This document shows, piece after piece, positions 8,411 through 17,205 of a stretch of DNA of 47,303 nt. The notes below the pieces were generated by a model. The model was not told the origin of the DNA and made no database searches. It was given only the letters and a program-made list of their open reading frames with translations. This DNA is from Bacillota bacterium (GTDB lineage: Bacteria > Bacillota > Sulfobacillia > Sulfobacillales > JAIMBI01): assembly GCA_021846505.1 (NCBI GenBank), contig JAJZWV010000024.1, positions 1 to 47,303 of the forward strand, read 5' to 3'. Every line of letters starts with the position of its first letter. Positions within the stretch are counted from its first letter, which is position 1. Both the position numbers and the translations under genes were made by a program.

Positions 8411-10291
8411 GTGCTGCCGCCTCCAGTGGTGTTTGGCACGGCGGGGCACATCGACCACGGCAAAACCACGCTGGTGCGGGCGCTCACCGGGCGCGACACT
8501 GACCGGCTGCCGGAGGAAAAGCGCCGCGGCATTTCCATCGATTTGGGCTTCGCGCCGCTGACGCTGCCGTCGGGCCGCCCGGCTGCGTTTGTCGACGTGC
8601 CCGGCCACGAGCGATTTATCCGCAATATGGCGGCCGGCGTCCACGGCATGGATGCGGTGTTGTTGGTGGTAGCGGCGACGGAAGGCGTCATGCCGCAGAC
8701 CGTAGAGCACCTCGCCATTTTGGACTTTCTGGGGGTGTCCCGCGGGCTGGTGGCTCTGACGAAGGCCGACCTGGTCGAGCCCGATTGGCTCGAGCTGGTG
8801 GAAGCCGACACCCGCGCCGCACTGCAGGACAGCTTCCTCCGGCGCGCTCCCCTGCTGCCGGTGGGCGCCCCCACCGGCCAAGGGGTGCCGGCCCTGCTGG
8901 CCGAGCTCGATCGGCTGGCCGCGCGGGCGGAGCCGCGCGATGCCACCGGCGTGCTCCGCCTGCCCCTGGACCGGGTGTTTTCCGTGCGGGGGTTTGGCAC
9001 GGTGGTCACCGGCACCATCACGCGGGGCACTATTCGCGCCGATGAGGCCGTGGAGTTGGCCCCGGGTGGCTTCCGGGCCCGCGTCCGCGGCCTGGAGTCC
9101 CACGGGCGCCCGGTGGCGGAAGCGCGAGCCGGGCAGCGGGTGGCGGTCAACCTGTCGGGAGCGGAGCGCGCTGACGTGGCGCGGGGCCAGGTGCTGACCC
9201 ATCCCGGACAGCTGGATTCGGTGACGGTGGCGGCGGTGCGGCTGACCCTGCTGCCGGGCGCGCCCCCGCTGAAGCATCGGGCGCGGGTCCACACCTACGT
9301 GGGCACCGCAGAGGCTCTGGCGCGCGTGTACTTTTGGGACCGGGATGAGCTTAAGCCGGGTGGGGAGGCGTGGGCGGAGCTGCGGTGGGAGGCGCCGGTG
9401 GTGGTGCAGCGCGCGGATCGCGTCCTGATTCGCACCTACAGCCCGGTTGTGACCATCGGCGGCGGGGTGGTGGGAGAGCCCGGAACTCACCACCGGCGGC
9501 GTGAGGCGCACTTGGTGGAGCGCCTCGAGGCAGCCCTGGCGGGTGACCCGCTGACGCTGCTGGCGGAGCGGCTGGCGGGCCGCGGTGCTCCGGAGGCACT
9601 GGACCAGGCGGCCCGGTCTCTGGGATGGCCGGCGGAGGAGCTTGCGCGCCGCGTGGCCGAGCGCTCCGATTTGATCCAGGTCGGGTCCCGCTGGGTGTGG
9701 GCGGCGGCGGCGGCGCGGCGCGTGGCCGAGGAGGTGCGCCAGGTGGTGAGCGCCTACCATCGCGAGCACCCGCTGCGCCCCGGCTGGCCGCGGGACCGCC
9801 AGCGCCAGGCGTTTCCGGATTGGGATGCGCGGCTGTTTGGGCAGTGGCTGGCCGGGGTCGAGGGCTTGGCGGCAGACGGGGACGTGGTGCGCGCCTCGGG
9901 GTTTCGCGTGGAGCTGGACGCCCAGCAGGCCGCGTGGCGAGGCGCTGTGCTGGATTTCGCACGCCAGCGCGGTGTGGAGCCGGCGGACACCGATTCCCTG
10001 CTGGCCCAAGTGCCGGCGCCGGTGGACCTAGCCCGGGACTTGGTGGAGTGGATGGTGGCGTCCGGCGATTTGGTGCGGCTGGACGGCGAGCTGGTGATGG
10101 GTGCGAGCGCGTTTGCGTCGGCGGTGGCGCGGGTGCGGGATGCCATTGCGCGAGAGGGGCCGCTCGGCACGGCGGCGCTGCGGGACGTGCTGGGCACCAC
10201 CCGCAAGTATGCCGTGCCCATCTTAGAGCGCATGGACGAGGCGCGGGTGACCCGCCGGGAAGGAGATGTCCGGGTGGTGGTGCAGCCATGA
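8411..10291 (+). CDS. selB: Selenocysteine-specific elongation factor SelB
   Basis: SelB delivers Sec-tRNA(Sec) to UGA codons marked by a SECIS hairpin. The 626-aa protein has GTPase motifs GHIDHGKT (12-19), DVPGHE (62-67) and TKAD (117-120). The SelB-typical RLPEEKRRGISIDLGF replaces the EF-Tu effector region, and a long C-terminal half (about 350-626) carries the winged-helix SECIS-binding domains. The GTG start at 8411 is the most upstream plausible one after murT. It has no good ribosome-binding site, and GTGs at 8426 and 8429 are alternatives. No selA, selD, tRNA-Sec or selenoprotein gene is visible in the window. The 3' end overlaps the next gene (ATGA). Confidence 0.93.
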   Translation: MLPPPVVFGTAGHIDHGKTTLVRALTGRDTDRLPEEKRRGISIDLGFAPLTLPSGRPAAFVDVPGHERFIRNMAAGVHGMDAVLLVVAATEGVMPQTVEHLAILDFLGVSRGLVALTKADLVEPDWLELVEADTRAALQDSFLRRAPLLPVGAPTGQGVPALLAELDRLAARAEPRDATGVLRLPLDRVFSVRGFGTVVTGTITRGTIRADEAVELAPGGFRARVRGLESHGRPVAEARAGQRVAVNLSGAERADVARGQVLTHPGQLDSVTVAAVRLTLLPGAPPLKHRARVHTYVGTAEALARVYFWDRDELKPGGEAWAELRWEAPVVVQRADRVLIRTYSPVVTIGGGVVGEPGTHHRRREAHLVERLEAALAGDPLTLLAERLAGRGAPEALDQAARSLGWPAEELARRVAERSDLIQVGSRWVWAAAAARRVAEEVRQVVSAYHREHPLRPGWPRDRQRQAFPDWDARLFGQWLAGVEGLAADGDVVRASGFRVELDAQQAAWRGAVLDFARQRGVEPADTDSLLAQVPAPVDLARDLVEWMVASGDLVRLDGELVMGASAFASAVARVRDAIAREGPLGTAALRDVLGTTRKYAVPILERMDEARVTRREGDVRVVVQP

Positions 10292-10998
10292 ATCCCAGCC
10301 GCGTGGAGGTGGCGTGGGCGAAAATGCCCAAGGGCGCCCTGGGCGACAGCGGAGACACGATTGAGCTGGTGGAGCGGCCTCTGGGCGGCCTGTCCCTGAT
10401 TTTGGCGGACGGGCAAGGATCCGGGCCCGCGGCGCGGCGCATCTCGCGCCTGGTCGCGATGAAGGCGGTGAGCCTCTTGGCGGACGGGAGCCGCGACGGC
10501 GCCGTGGCGCGGGCGGTGCAGGATATGCTGTACACCGCCCGCGAGGGCCGGGTGACGGCCACGCTGGCGATTTTGTCGGCGGACCTGCACACGAAAACCG
10601 CGGTCATCGCGCGCAATTCTCCCTGCCCGGTGGTTGTGCGGCAGGAGGGCGTTGTGTTTCGCATCGATGGGGCCACCGATGTGATTGGCACCTACCGGCG
10701 GACTCGGCCGGCGATTACCGAACTGCCCCTGGGGCCCGACTTGGTGGTGGCTACCTATTCGGATGGCATCGCACATGCGGGGCGGCAGTGGGGCAAGTCG
10801 CTGGACTGGGACGTGCTGGACCAAGAGCTGGCCGCGCTGGACGTCGTGCACTTGGGCACCTGGGTGCAGTCGGTCCTGGACCGCGCGCTGGCACTGGACC
10901 GGGGGCGCCCCGGCGACGATTTGAGCGTGATGGCCTTCGGCCTCGTGGAAGATGAGCGGCCGCCGCTCCGCTGGCTCCGCGCGAGCATCCCATCGTGA
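10288..10998 (+). CDS. PPM/SpoIIE-type protein phosphatase
   Basis: This 236-aa protein consists of a single PPM (PP2C-like) domain of the SpoIIE/RsbX class, which removes phosphate from serine/threonine, for example on anti-anti-sigma factors. The metal-binding motifs are DGQGSG (41-46), YSDG (157-160) and PGDD (208-211). No transmembrane or sensor domain is attached, so it resembles stand-alone RsbX-like phosphatases. The ATG overlaps the selB stop, indicating translational coupling. Its target is unknown. No anti-sigma or anti-anti-sigma gene lies nearby. Confidence 0.82.
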   Translation: MNPSRVEVAWAKMPKGALGDSGDTIELVERPLGGLSLILADGQGSGPAARRISRLVAMKAVSLLADGSRDGAVARAVQDMLYTAREGRVTATLAILSADLHTKTAVIARNSPCPVVVRQEGVVFRIDGATDVIGTYRRTRPAITELPLGPDLVVATYSDGIAHAGRQWGKSLDWDVLDQELAALDVVHLGTWVQSVLDRALALDRGRPGDDLSVMAFGLVEDERPPLRWLRASIPS

Positions 10999-11399
10999 AG
11001 GCGGCGCCGCGGCTTGCACCCAGTGCGCCCGACGGCGCGCTGGTGGTGGTGGGGCCGTGCGCCGCGGGAAAAACAACGCTGGTGAACGCGCTCGCGGCCG
11101 CCGGGTTGCCCGCGCGCGCGGTGGCGCAGGAGCATTCGGTGGTGCCCACGCTGTTTCGCCAGCGGCCGGGCGCCGGCCTAATTTATCTGACCGCCGACTG
11201 GGCCGTGCTGCGGCGCCGCCGACCGCTTTCGGGCGGCCGCGCGCAACATCAGGAGGAGCTGCGGGTGCTGCAGGCTGCCCGCGCGGCGGCCGACTTGGTC
11301 GTTCACACCGACAGCCTGACGCCGGCCGAAGTGGCGGCGCTGGTGCTTTCTTGGGGGCGCGCCCACGCCTTGGCCGCAGCGACAGATGCTCGGGTTTGA
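10995..11399 (+). CDS. Small P-loop NTPase/kinase-like protein
   Basis: The 134-aa product begins with a clear Walker A motif GPCAAGKTT (20-28). It continues with a compact alpha/beta domain containing LIYLTADWAVLRRRRP (a possible arginine-rich lid) and ADLVVHTDSLTPAEV. The layout is that of small nucleotide or adenylate-kinase-like proteins, but no substrate-specific motif is recognisable. The start is GTG at 10995, overlapping the phosphatase stop (GTGA). Paired with the SpoIIE-type phosphatase it may form a functional couple; this is inference. The secD promoter begins inside its last codons. Confidence 0.6.
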   Translation: MKAAPRLAPSAPDGALVVVGPCAAGKTTLVNALAAAGLPARAVAQEHSVVPTLFRQRPGAGLIYLTADWAVLRRRRPLSGGRAQHQEELRVLQAARAAADLVVHTDSLTPAEVAALVLSWGRAHALAAATDARV

Positions 11400-11426
11400 C
11401 GGCAGGCGGCGTCGCTAGGCTATAAT
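11396..11426 (+). promoter_or_regulatory. Promoter of secDF
   Basis: TTGACG (11396-11401) and a perfect TATAAT (11421-11426) are separated by 19 bases, slightly longer than ideal. The -35 overlaps the stop codon of the preceding P-loop gene. A G-rich ribosome-binding stretch and the secD ATG (11454) follow. Confidence 0.65.
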
Positions 11427-11453
11427 GGGACGAATTTTGCGGGGGGGCTTGCT

Positions 11454-12683
11454 ATGAGGCGCGCTGGCTTAATCCTAATTGCGCTGGTCGTGCTCATTGG
11501 AGCGGCCGGCTATTATTTTGGCTCCGTCAATCCTGTCACCAACCGGCTCCACTTTGGCCTGGACTTTGTGGGCGGCGTCAGCGCGGAGTTTCAGGCGGAG
11601 CCGACGCCGGGCGCGCCGGTCAACGCCACCAGCATGCAGCGCACGCTCACCACCATGCGGCTTCGCACCAACCAGCTGGGCGTGAGTGACCCGGTGCTGC
11701 AGCAGGTGGGGCCGAACCGCATTCAAGCCCAGCTCCCCGGTGTGAAAAACCAAGAGCAGGCGCTCAAATATTTGGGAGAGACGGCACTGCTGCAAATCAA
11801 GACGCCGCACAGCCACCATGTGCTGGTGAGCGGCAGCGAGCTGACATCGGCGCAAGCGGCGTCGGTGCCGCCCAGCCCCACCAATCCGAGCGGCATCGTG
11901 ATAAATCTGACGTTTAATCCGCGGGGCGCCAAGGCGTTTGCGGCGGCCAGCGTCAAGTACCTGCACCAGCCGCTGCCGATTTACCTGAACAACAAGCTGA
12001 TCGAGGCGCCAACTATCGATAGCCCGATCCCGAGCGGCCGCGCGCAGCTGTCGGGTGGGTTTTCCAGCCTGCAGGCGGCGCAGCGCACCGCCCAACTTTT
12101 GATGTCGGGCGCGCTGCCGGTGCGGCTGAAGGTGCTGGACGTGCGCACCGTCAGCGCCACCCTGGGCCAGAAGTCTATTCAGGACAGCAAGATTGCAGCC
12201 GCGCTGGCGCTGGCGCTCATCGGAATCTTCCTGGTAATTTGGTACCGGCTGGCGGGATTTCTGGCTGACGTTGCGCTCGGCGTGTACGTGTTTTTGCTGC
12301 TGGGGGCTCTGGCGCTCCTTGGAGCCACGCTCACCCTGCCCGGGGTGGCGGGCATGATTTTGTCAGCCGGGATGGCCGTAGATGCTAACGTCATTATTTT
12401 CTCGCGCGTGCGTGAAGAGATCGTGGGGGGAAAAACGCCGCGGGCATCGGTGGAAGTGGGCATGCGGCACGCGTTTCGCGCCATCATCGACTCCCACTCC
12501 ACCACGTTTTTGGCGGGCGCGATCCTGTTTTTCCTGGGATCCGGCGAGGTGAAGGGCTTTGCCGTCACGCTGATGGTGGGCAACGTGATTTCGCTGTTCA
12601 CGGCGGTCTTGCTGACGCGGAGCTTCATTCGGCTGGCGGCGGACGCTGGCTGGGCCAAGGTCCGCGCGGTATTTGTGGGCTAG
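11454..12683 (+). CDS. secD: Protein translocase subunit SecD
   Basis: SecD is an RND-type membrane subunit that, with SecF, uses the proton motive force to assist late steps of Sec-dependent export. The 409-aa protein has one N-terminal membrane helix, the D1 motif (GLDFVGGVSAEF), a large extracytoplasmic P1 region and a C-terminal five-helix bundle. That bundle contains the conserved AGMAVDANVIIFSRVREE motif and a second conserved stretch around FLGSGEVKGFAVTLMVG. secF begins 14 bases downstream. The pair is separate rather than fused, unlike B. subtilis SecDF. Confidence 0.96.
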   Translation: MRRAGLILIALVVLIGAAGYYFGSVNPVTNRLHFGLDFVGGVSAEFQAEPTPGAPVNATSMQRTLTTMRLRTNQLGVSDPVLQQVGPNRIQAQLPGVKNQEQALKYLGETALLQIKTPHSHHVLVSGSELTSAQAASVPPSPTNPSGIVINLTFNPRGAKAFAAASVKYLHQPLPIYLNNKLIEAPTIDSPIPSGRAQLSGGFSSLQAAQRTAQLLMSGALPVRLKVLDVRTVSATLGQKSIQDSKIAAALALALIGIFLVIWYRLAGFLADVALGVYVFLLLGALALLGATLTLPGVAGMILSAGMAVDANVIIFSRVREEIVGGKTPRASVEVGMRHAFRAIIDSHSTTFLAGAILFFLGSGEVKGFAVTLMVGNVISLFTAVLLTRSFIRLAADAGWAKVRAVFVG

Positions 12684-12697
12684 GGGAGGGGAGCCGG

Positions 12698-13594
12698 ATG
12701 CCATTTCATTTTGAGTTTGTGAAGCACTGGCGCGCCTGGTTTGCCCTGTCGGCCATCCTGATGCTGGTGGCGCTGTTTGGGATTTTTGTGCGCGGGCTGA
12801 ACTACGGCATCGACTTCACCGGCGGAACCCAGATGGACCTCCGGTTTCAGCACTCGGTCAGCTCCACCGCGCTCCGGGGGCCCCTGAGCCAGTTCCACCT
12901 GAGCAGCAACAGCAGCATCGTGTTTGTGGGGTCCGGCCACCGGGAGGCGCTCATCACCACCCCCACCATCGCCGAGCACACGCGCGCGGCGCTGTTGGCC
13001 GCGTTCAAAACCCGCGTGGGATCCTTTGCGGCCATTGGCACCAGCCGGGTGTCGTCGGTGATTGGGCAGCAGACCGAGCAGACCGCACTGCTGGCGGTGC
13101 TGATTGCCGTGGTGGGCATCATCCTGTACATCGCGCTGCGGTTTGAATTTCGGTTTGCCATGGCGGCGATTATCTCGCTGGTGCATACTGTCGTTATTGC
13201 CGTGGGCATTGTGGCCCTCATCCACATTCCCCTGACGCAGTACTTTGTGATGGCTGTGCTGACCGTATTTGGGTATGCTATCAGCGACACGATTATTATA
13301 TTCGACCGCATTCGCGAAAATCTGCACCTGAAGAAGCGCGGAGAGGCGCTGGCGGACCTGGTGAACAAAAGCCTCAACCAGGTGCTGGTCCGGTCTATCA
13401 ATACGTCCAGCACCGTGATATTTGCCTTGCTGGCGATCCTGGTGTTTGGCGGATCGACGATTCGCGACTTTGCACTGACCATGCTGCTGGGGGTGCTGTT
13501 TGGCACCTACTCGTCGATTTTCATTGCCAGTCCCATCTGGCTGCTGTGGCGCAGCAAGACGGTCCCGACACCTCGGCGCACGCGGGCGGCGTAG
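12698..13594 (+). CDS. secF: Protein translocase subunit SecF
   Basis: SecF is the partner of SecD, with 298 residues and six predicted membrane helices. It has the N-terminal LNYGIDFTGGTQMDLRF motif, a short periplasmic-side domain and the C-terminal half with the conserved FGYAISDTIIIFDRIREN and LRSI-type segment (LVRSINTSSTVIFALLAILVFGG). A purine-rich GGGGAGGGGAG stretch precedes the ATG at 12698. It shares the TATAAT promoter upstream of secD. Confidence 0.96.
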   Translation: MPFHFEFVKHWRAWFALSAILMLVALFGIFVRGLNYGIDFTGGTQMDLRFQHSVSSTALRGPLSQFHLSSNSSIVFVGSGHREALITTPTIAEHTRAALLAAFKTRVGSFAAIGTSRVSSVIGQQTEQTALLAVLIAVVGIILYIALRFEFRFAMAAIISLVHTVVIAVGIVALIHIPLTQYFVMAVLTVFGYAISDTIIIFDRIRENLHLKKRGEALADLVNKSLNQVLVRSINTSSTVIFALLAILVFGGSTIRDFALTMLLGVLFGTYSSIFIASPIWLLWRSKTVPTPRRTRAA

Positions 13595-13693
13595 ACGGCG
13601 GCGGTCCTAGCCCCCGGGAGCCATGAAATGGCCATCGCAGGGAACACTGGAAGCACATCGCTGCGCGGCCAGAGGCGCGGGGGAGGACTTTGA

Positions 13694-14107
13694 GTGTCAG
13701 TCACGCTGGTGGATGCCGCAGCGGGAGTGCTGCTGGCACTGTCCTTGGTGGAGGAGGGGCCGTGGCTCCTGGGCTTTGCGGGGCTGGCCCTGCTGCGAGC
13801 CAGGGGATGGCCCTGGGAGGTGCTGGCGGCAGCGGCGCTGGCGGGTGAAGGGGCCGCGCGGCGCTTCGCGCCATCCCCCGCCGAGCGGGAGGCGATGTCG
13901 AGGCTGTCGGCGGTGCTGCTGGGACTGGCAGCCATAGGCGTGGCGTTTGGGGCCACCGTGGGGGTAGCCGCGTGGTGGGCGGGACCCGGGCGCGGCGCGA
14001 AGCAGGACGCGGGGCCCGCGCTGCGCGCCGTGGCACGCCGCGCGGGCCTCCGTGCGGTGCGCGCCCTAGTGGGCTTGGCTATGATTTTTGCCGTTCCCCT
14101 GCACTGA
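13694..14107 (+). CDS. Small membrane protein of unknown function
   Basis: This 137-aa ORF starts with GTG at 13694, preceded by GGGAGG. It is alanine-, leucine- and arginine-rich, with three or four hydrophobic stretches at about residues 5-35, 45-52, 70-95 and 122-135, and a basic segment between them (GRGAKQDAGPALRAVARRAG). No family is recognisable. Its place between secF and recJ, in the same direction, suggests co-transcription with secDF. Confidence 0.5.
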   Translation: MSVTLVDAAAGVLLALSLVEEGPWLLGFAGLALLRARGWPWEVLAAAALAGEGAARRFAPSPAEREAMSRLSAVLLGLAAIGVAFGATVGVAAWWAGPGRGAKQDAGPALRAVARRAGLRAVRALVGLAMIFAVPLH

Positions 14108-14173
14108 GCTGGCGGCCCGCCGCCTTTCCCAAGCTCTTCGGTTTGGATGGTAGACTCGGGCGGGGGGGACGCC

Positions 14174-16447
14174 ATGGACGAGGAGAGCCGCCGCGTGCTG
14201 GGCCCGGAGCCGGCTGGGGCTGAAAGTATGCTGACGGGTGCCGAGGGCGGGGACCCCTGGGCGGGTTTGGCTCGCGAGCTGAACATTCCGCCTCTGTGGG
14301 CGCGGCTGCTGTGGGCGCGAGATGTTCGGGAGGCCGCCGCCTTTGAGACCCTGGTCAGCGGCGCCACCCCCCTGGGAGATCCTCGGGCGCTGCCGGACTT
14401 GCCGGCGGCAGCGGATTTGCTCACCCGCGCCCTCGGCCGCCGGCAACGGGTGCGGGTGCACGGCGACTACGACGCCGACGGCGTTACGGCCACGGCCATC
14501 CTGGTGCGGGCCTTCAAGCGCCTGGCTCCGGATGCTCCGGTGGATTGGCACGTGCCCTCGCGGTTTGCCGAGGGCTACGGCGTGTCGCTTGACGCGGTGT
14601 GGCGGGCACACCAAGCGGGCGTCCGCGTGCTGGTGACGGTGGACTGCGGCACGAGCGCGCCTGATGCCGCCCGCTTGGCGGACAGCCTCGGCTTAACGTT
14701 TATTGTAACCGACCACCACCGGCTGCCGCTGGAATTGCCAGCGGTGCCCGCGCTGGTCAATCCCGAGCGAATGGCAGTGCCGCAGGTGCTGTCGGGTGCG
14801 GGGGTGGCTCTGCAGCTGGCGCGGTTTCTGCTGAGCGAGGAGCCGCCGCCAGCGCTCTGGGGGTTGGCGGCAGTGGGCACGGTGGCCGATGTGGTGCCTT
14901 TGGTGCGGGACAGCCGCGCCATCGTGCAGCGGGGCTTGGCGGCACTCGCGGCAGGCGGCGTGCCTGGCGTGGCGGCGCTGCTGGCGCTGGCGCACCGCGA
15001 GTCGCGGACGGTCAGCGCCCGCGATGTGGCGTTTGCGGTGGGGCCGCGCATCAACGCGGCCGGGCGCATGGGCCGGCCGGAGCCCGCGGTGGAGCTCTGC
15101 TTGGCGGATGATGCCGGAGAGGCTGCCGGCGCAGCGCAAATTCTAGACCAGCTGAATGAGGAGCGGCGGGCGGTGGAGCTGGCGGTGCGCACCGCAGCGC
15201 AGGCCGAGGTCGACCGGCGCCCGTCCCTGCCAGCCTTTCTGGTGGTGAGCGGCCCGTGGCACGAAGGGGTGGTGGGCATTGTCGCGGCGCGCCTGGCGGA
15301 GCGCTACCGGCGGCCGGCGGCGGTTGTTGCTCTGTCGGACGAGGGCGGCAAAGGGTCCGCCCGCTCCGGCGGGGCCGGCGACGTGGCGGGCGCGCTCGGG
15401 GCGGTGGCGGCGCACTTCACCAAGTGGGGCGGCCACCGGGGTGCGGGAGGCTTCAGCCTCGCCCGGTCCGGGCTGGCCGGCCTCGAGGAGGACTTGTCGG
15501 CCGCGTGGGCGGACCGCTGGGGGTCGGTGGCGGTGCCGGCGCCTGCGATCGATGCCGAGGTGGCCGTCGAAGATCTCACCCTGGATCTTGCGCAGTTTCT
15601 GCGCCGGCTGGAGCCTTTTGGCCACGGATTCCCCGAGCCCCGGTTTCAGGTGTCGGGGCTGGTCGTGGACAGCCGGCGCATGGGGGCCGACGGCCGCCAT
15701 CTCAAGCTGGCGCTCCGGGGCGAGCACCTCGCGTCGGTGGCGTTTGGCTTGGGCGCCTATGCCGACGACTTGGCGGGCCGGTGGCTGGTGGGGCGCGCGG
15801 GGCTGGCGGTGGGGCAGTATCGCGGGCGCGAGCAGGTTCAGATCCGGTGGGAAGCTTTTGGACAGCCCGCCGGGCCCCCGGTGGAGTTGGATGGCCACGC
15901 CTGGGAAGCGGGCCCACCTCCTGCGGGCCTGGCCCGGGTGCTGGTGCTGGTGGACGATGCCCGGGCCCGCGCCCGACTCGCGCCGACACTGCCGGAAAGC
16001 TGGGCGGCGTGCAGCTGGTGGCGGCCCGGCGAAGCGGACGGCCGGCCGTGGACCGCCTTGTGGATCAGAGGCGCGCCCCCCCATGCCGCGGCGCTGCGTG
16101 CCGCGGTGGGTCAACTGGCGGCGGATGGCGTCGTATACTGGGATCCTCGGGCGTTCGCCGGCGACCGCGTGGTGGCGAAGTGGGAGCGGCTGGTGCCGGA
16201 CCGCGATCGCCTTTTAGCTTTGTGGCGGAGCTATCGCGGCGGTCGGAGGGGCCTGAGGCCGGGGGCCGCCGTGCTTCAGGATTTGGGGATTGGCAGTGGC
16301 CAGGCCCCAGCCCAGCGCCGGGAGCTTTCCGAGTGCGCTCGGTGGGTGGCGGCGCGCCAGGAGCAAGCGCGGGCGCTGGGCGACTGGCAGGCGGGCGGGC
16401 CGGCGGCGTGGCGCCGCAGGGCACTCCCCTTGGCGGATAGGCGTTGA
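14174..16447 (+). CDS. recJ: Single-stranded-DNA-specific exonuclease RecJ
   Basis: RecJ is the 5'-3' single-strand exonuclease used in recombination and repair. From ATG 14174 the product is 757 aa. The DHH phosphoesterase motifs are HGDYDADG (96-103), VDCGTS, DHH (180-182) and the DHHA1 signature GGHRGAGGFS at about 415, followed by an OB-like domain and a long C-terminal extension as in Firmicutes RecJ. A further in-frame ATG at 14147 exists, but only 14174 is preceded by a G-rich ribosome-binding stretch. A -10-like TAGACT at 14150-14155 would also fit the shorter start. It is followed by apt and rel in the typical Firmicutes order. Confidence 0.93.
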   Translation: MDEESRRVLGPEPAGAESMLTGAEGGDPWAGLARELNIPPLWARLLWARDVREAAAFETLVSGATPLGDPRALPDLPAAADLLTRALGRRQRVRVHGDYDADGVTATAILVRAFKRLAPDAPVDWHVPSRFAEGYGVSLDAVWRAHQAGVRVLVTVDCGTSAPDAARLADSLGLTFIVTDHHRLPLELPAVPALVNPERMAVPQVLSGAGVALQLARFLLSEEPPPALWGLAAVGTVADVVPLVRDSRAIVQRGLAALAAGGVPGVAALLALAHRESRTVSARDVAFAVGPRINAAGRMGRPEPAVELCLADDAGEAAGAAQILDQLNEERRAVELAVRTAAQAEVDRRPSLPAFLVVSGPWHEGVVGIVAARLAERYRRPAAVVALSDEGGKGSARSGGAGDVAGALGAVAAHFTKWGGHRGAGGFSLARSGLAGLEEDLSAAWADRWGSVAVPAPAIDAEVAVEDLTLDLAQFLRRLEPFGHGFPEPRFQVSGLVVDSRRMGADGRHLKLALRGEHLASVAFGLGAYADDLAGRWLVGRAGLAVGQYRGREQVQIRWEAFGQPAGPPVELDGHAWEAGPPPAGLARVLVLVDDARARARLAPTLPESWAACSWWRPGEADGRPWTALWIRGAPPHAAALRAAVGQLAADGVVYWDPRAFAGDRVVAKWERLVPDRDRLLALWRSYRGGRRGLRPGAAVLQDLGIGSGQAPAQRRELSECARWVAARQEQARALGDWQAGGPAAWRRRALPLADRR

Positions 16448-16448
16448 G

Positions 16449-16478
16449 CCCCAGCCCGCTTCGGGGCAACGGCTGGGG
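16449..16478 (+). repeat. Palindromic hairpin between recJ and apt (REP-like)
   Basis: CCCCAGCC (16449-16456) pairs perfectly with GGCTGGGG (16471-16478) around a 14-base loop, followed by GAGAGGG. It begins 2 bases after the recJ stop. The sequence resembles short REP-type palindromes scattered in GC-rich genomes. Without other copies in this window this is only a suggestion. It could also attenuate or stabilise the recJ-apt transcript. Confidence 0.4.
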
Positions 16479-16503
16479 AGAGGGAAGAGGAGGACGAGCG
16501 GGC

Positions 16504-17106
16504 ATGGCGCAGGGCGTGAAGGGCCGAGAGCCCATGGGCCACCCGGACGCACGGGGGGCGCTGGAGCGTCCCCGAGGGCTGTGGCGGGCCGCTGTGCGGG
16601 AGATTCCAGACTTTCCGGCGCCGGGGGTGCTGTTTCGCGATATTTTGCCGGTCCTGGCGGACCCGGAGGCGTATCGGCAGATGCTGGATGAGCTGACCGA
16701 TGCTGCCGAGCCGTTTGGGGCCAACCTGCTGGTGGCGCCGGAGGCGCGAGGGTTTCTGCTGGCCGCTCCGCTGGCGGACCGCATGGGCACGGGCATGGCT
16801 GCGGTGCGGAAAGCCGGCAAGCTGCCCCCGCCGGTGGCGGGTGAAAACTACGCCTTGGAGTACGGGGCAGGGCGCTTGGAAGTAGAAGCCGGCGCCAACT
16901 GGGCAGGGCGTCGGGTGCTGGTCGTGGACGACGTCCTGGCGACGGGGGGCACGGTGTCGGCGGCGGCTCGGCTGGTGGAAGGGCTGGGGGCCACCGTGGT
17001 CGGCTACCTGTTTGTGATGGAGCTGGCGGCCCTGGGGGGCCGCCAGGCACTGGGCGATCGGCCGGCGGCCGCTCTGTGGACGGTGTGGCCGCCTGAGCAG
17101 CGGTGA
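16504..17106 (+). CDS. apt: Adenine phosphoribosyltransferase
   Basis: Apt salvages adenine to AMP using PRPP. The 200-aa product contains IPDFPAPGVLFRDILP, the family N-terminal signature. It also has APEARGFLLAAPLA in place of the usual GxESRGF/IxG segment, KAGKLPP for purine specificity and the PRPP-binding VLVVDDVLATGGT. The ATG at 16504 is chosen because AGAGGAGGA lies about 10 bases upstream. A longer frame from TTG 16444 would be read through the palindrome after recJ and has an unconserved N-terminus. The recJ-apt-rel order is classical for Firmicutes. Confidence 0.93.
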   Translation: MAQGVKGREPMGHPDARGALERPRGLWRAAVREIPDFPAPGVLFRDILPVLADPEAYRQMLDELTDAAEPFGANLLVAPEARGFLLAAPLADRMGTGMAAVRKAGKLPPPVAGENYALEYGAGRLEVEAGANWAGRRVLVVDDVLATGGTVSAAARLVEGLGATVVGYLFVMELAALGGRQALGDRPAAALWTVWPPEQR

Positions 17107-17205
17107 CCGCCTCGCAGTAAACTGGGCAAGCACGGAGCGGCGGCGCGTCGTTGCTGTGTGCCGTGCGAGCGGGTGGCGATTCAGGCGCGGCGAAGGAGGC
17201 GGGGC

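Noticed and set aside
8048-10009. 653-codon minus-strand open frame opposite selB
   Set aside because: A shadow of selB: the composition is Arg/His/Gln/Pro-rich without any domain, while the plus strand encodes a complete SelB.
9351-11076. Long minus-strand open frames opposite selB, the phosphatase and the P-loop gene
   Set aside because: Same reason: proline/arginine-rich shadow translations of genes with clear motifs on the plus strand.
16444-16503. Longer apt frame starting at TTG 16444
   Set aside because: It would translate the palindrome after recJ into unconserved residues, whereas ATG 16504 has a proper ribosome-binding site.
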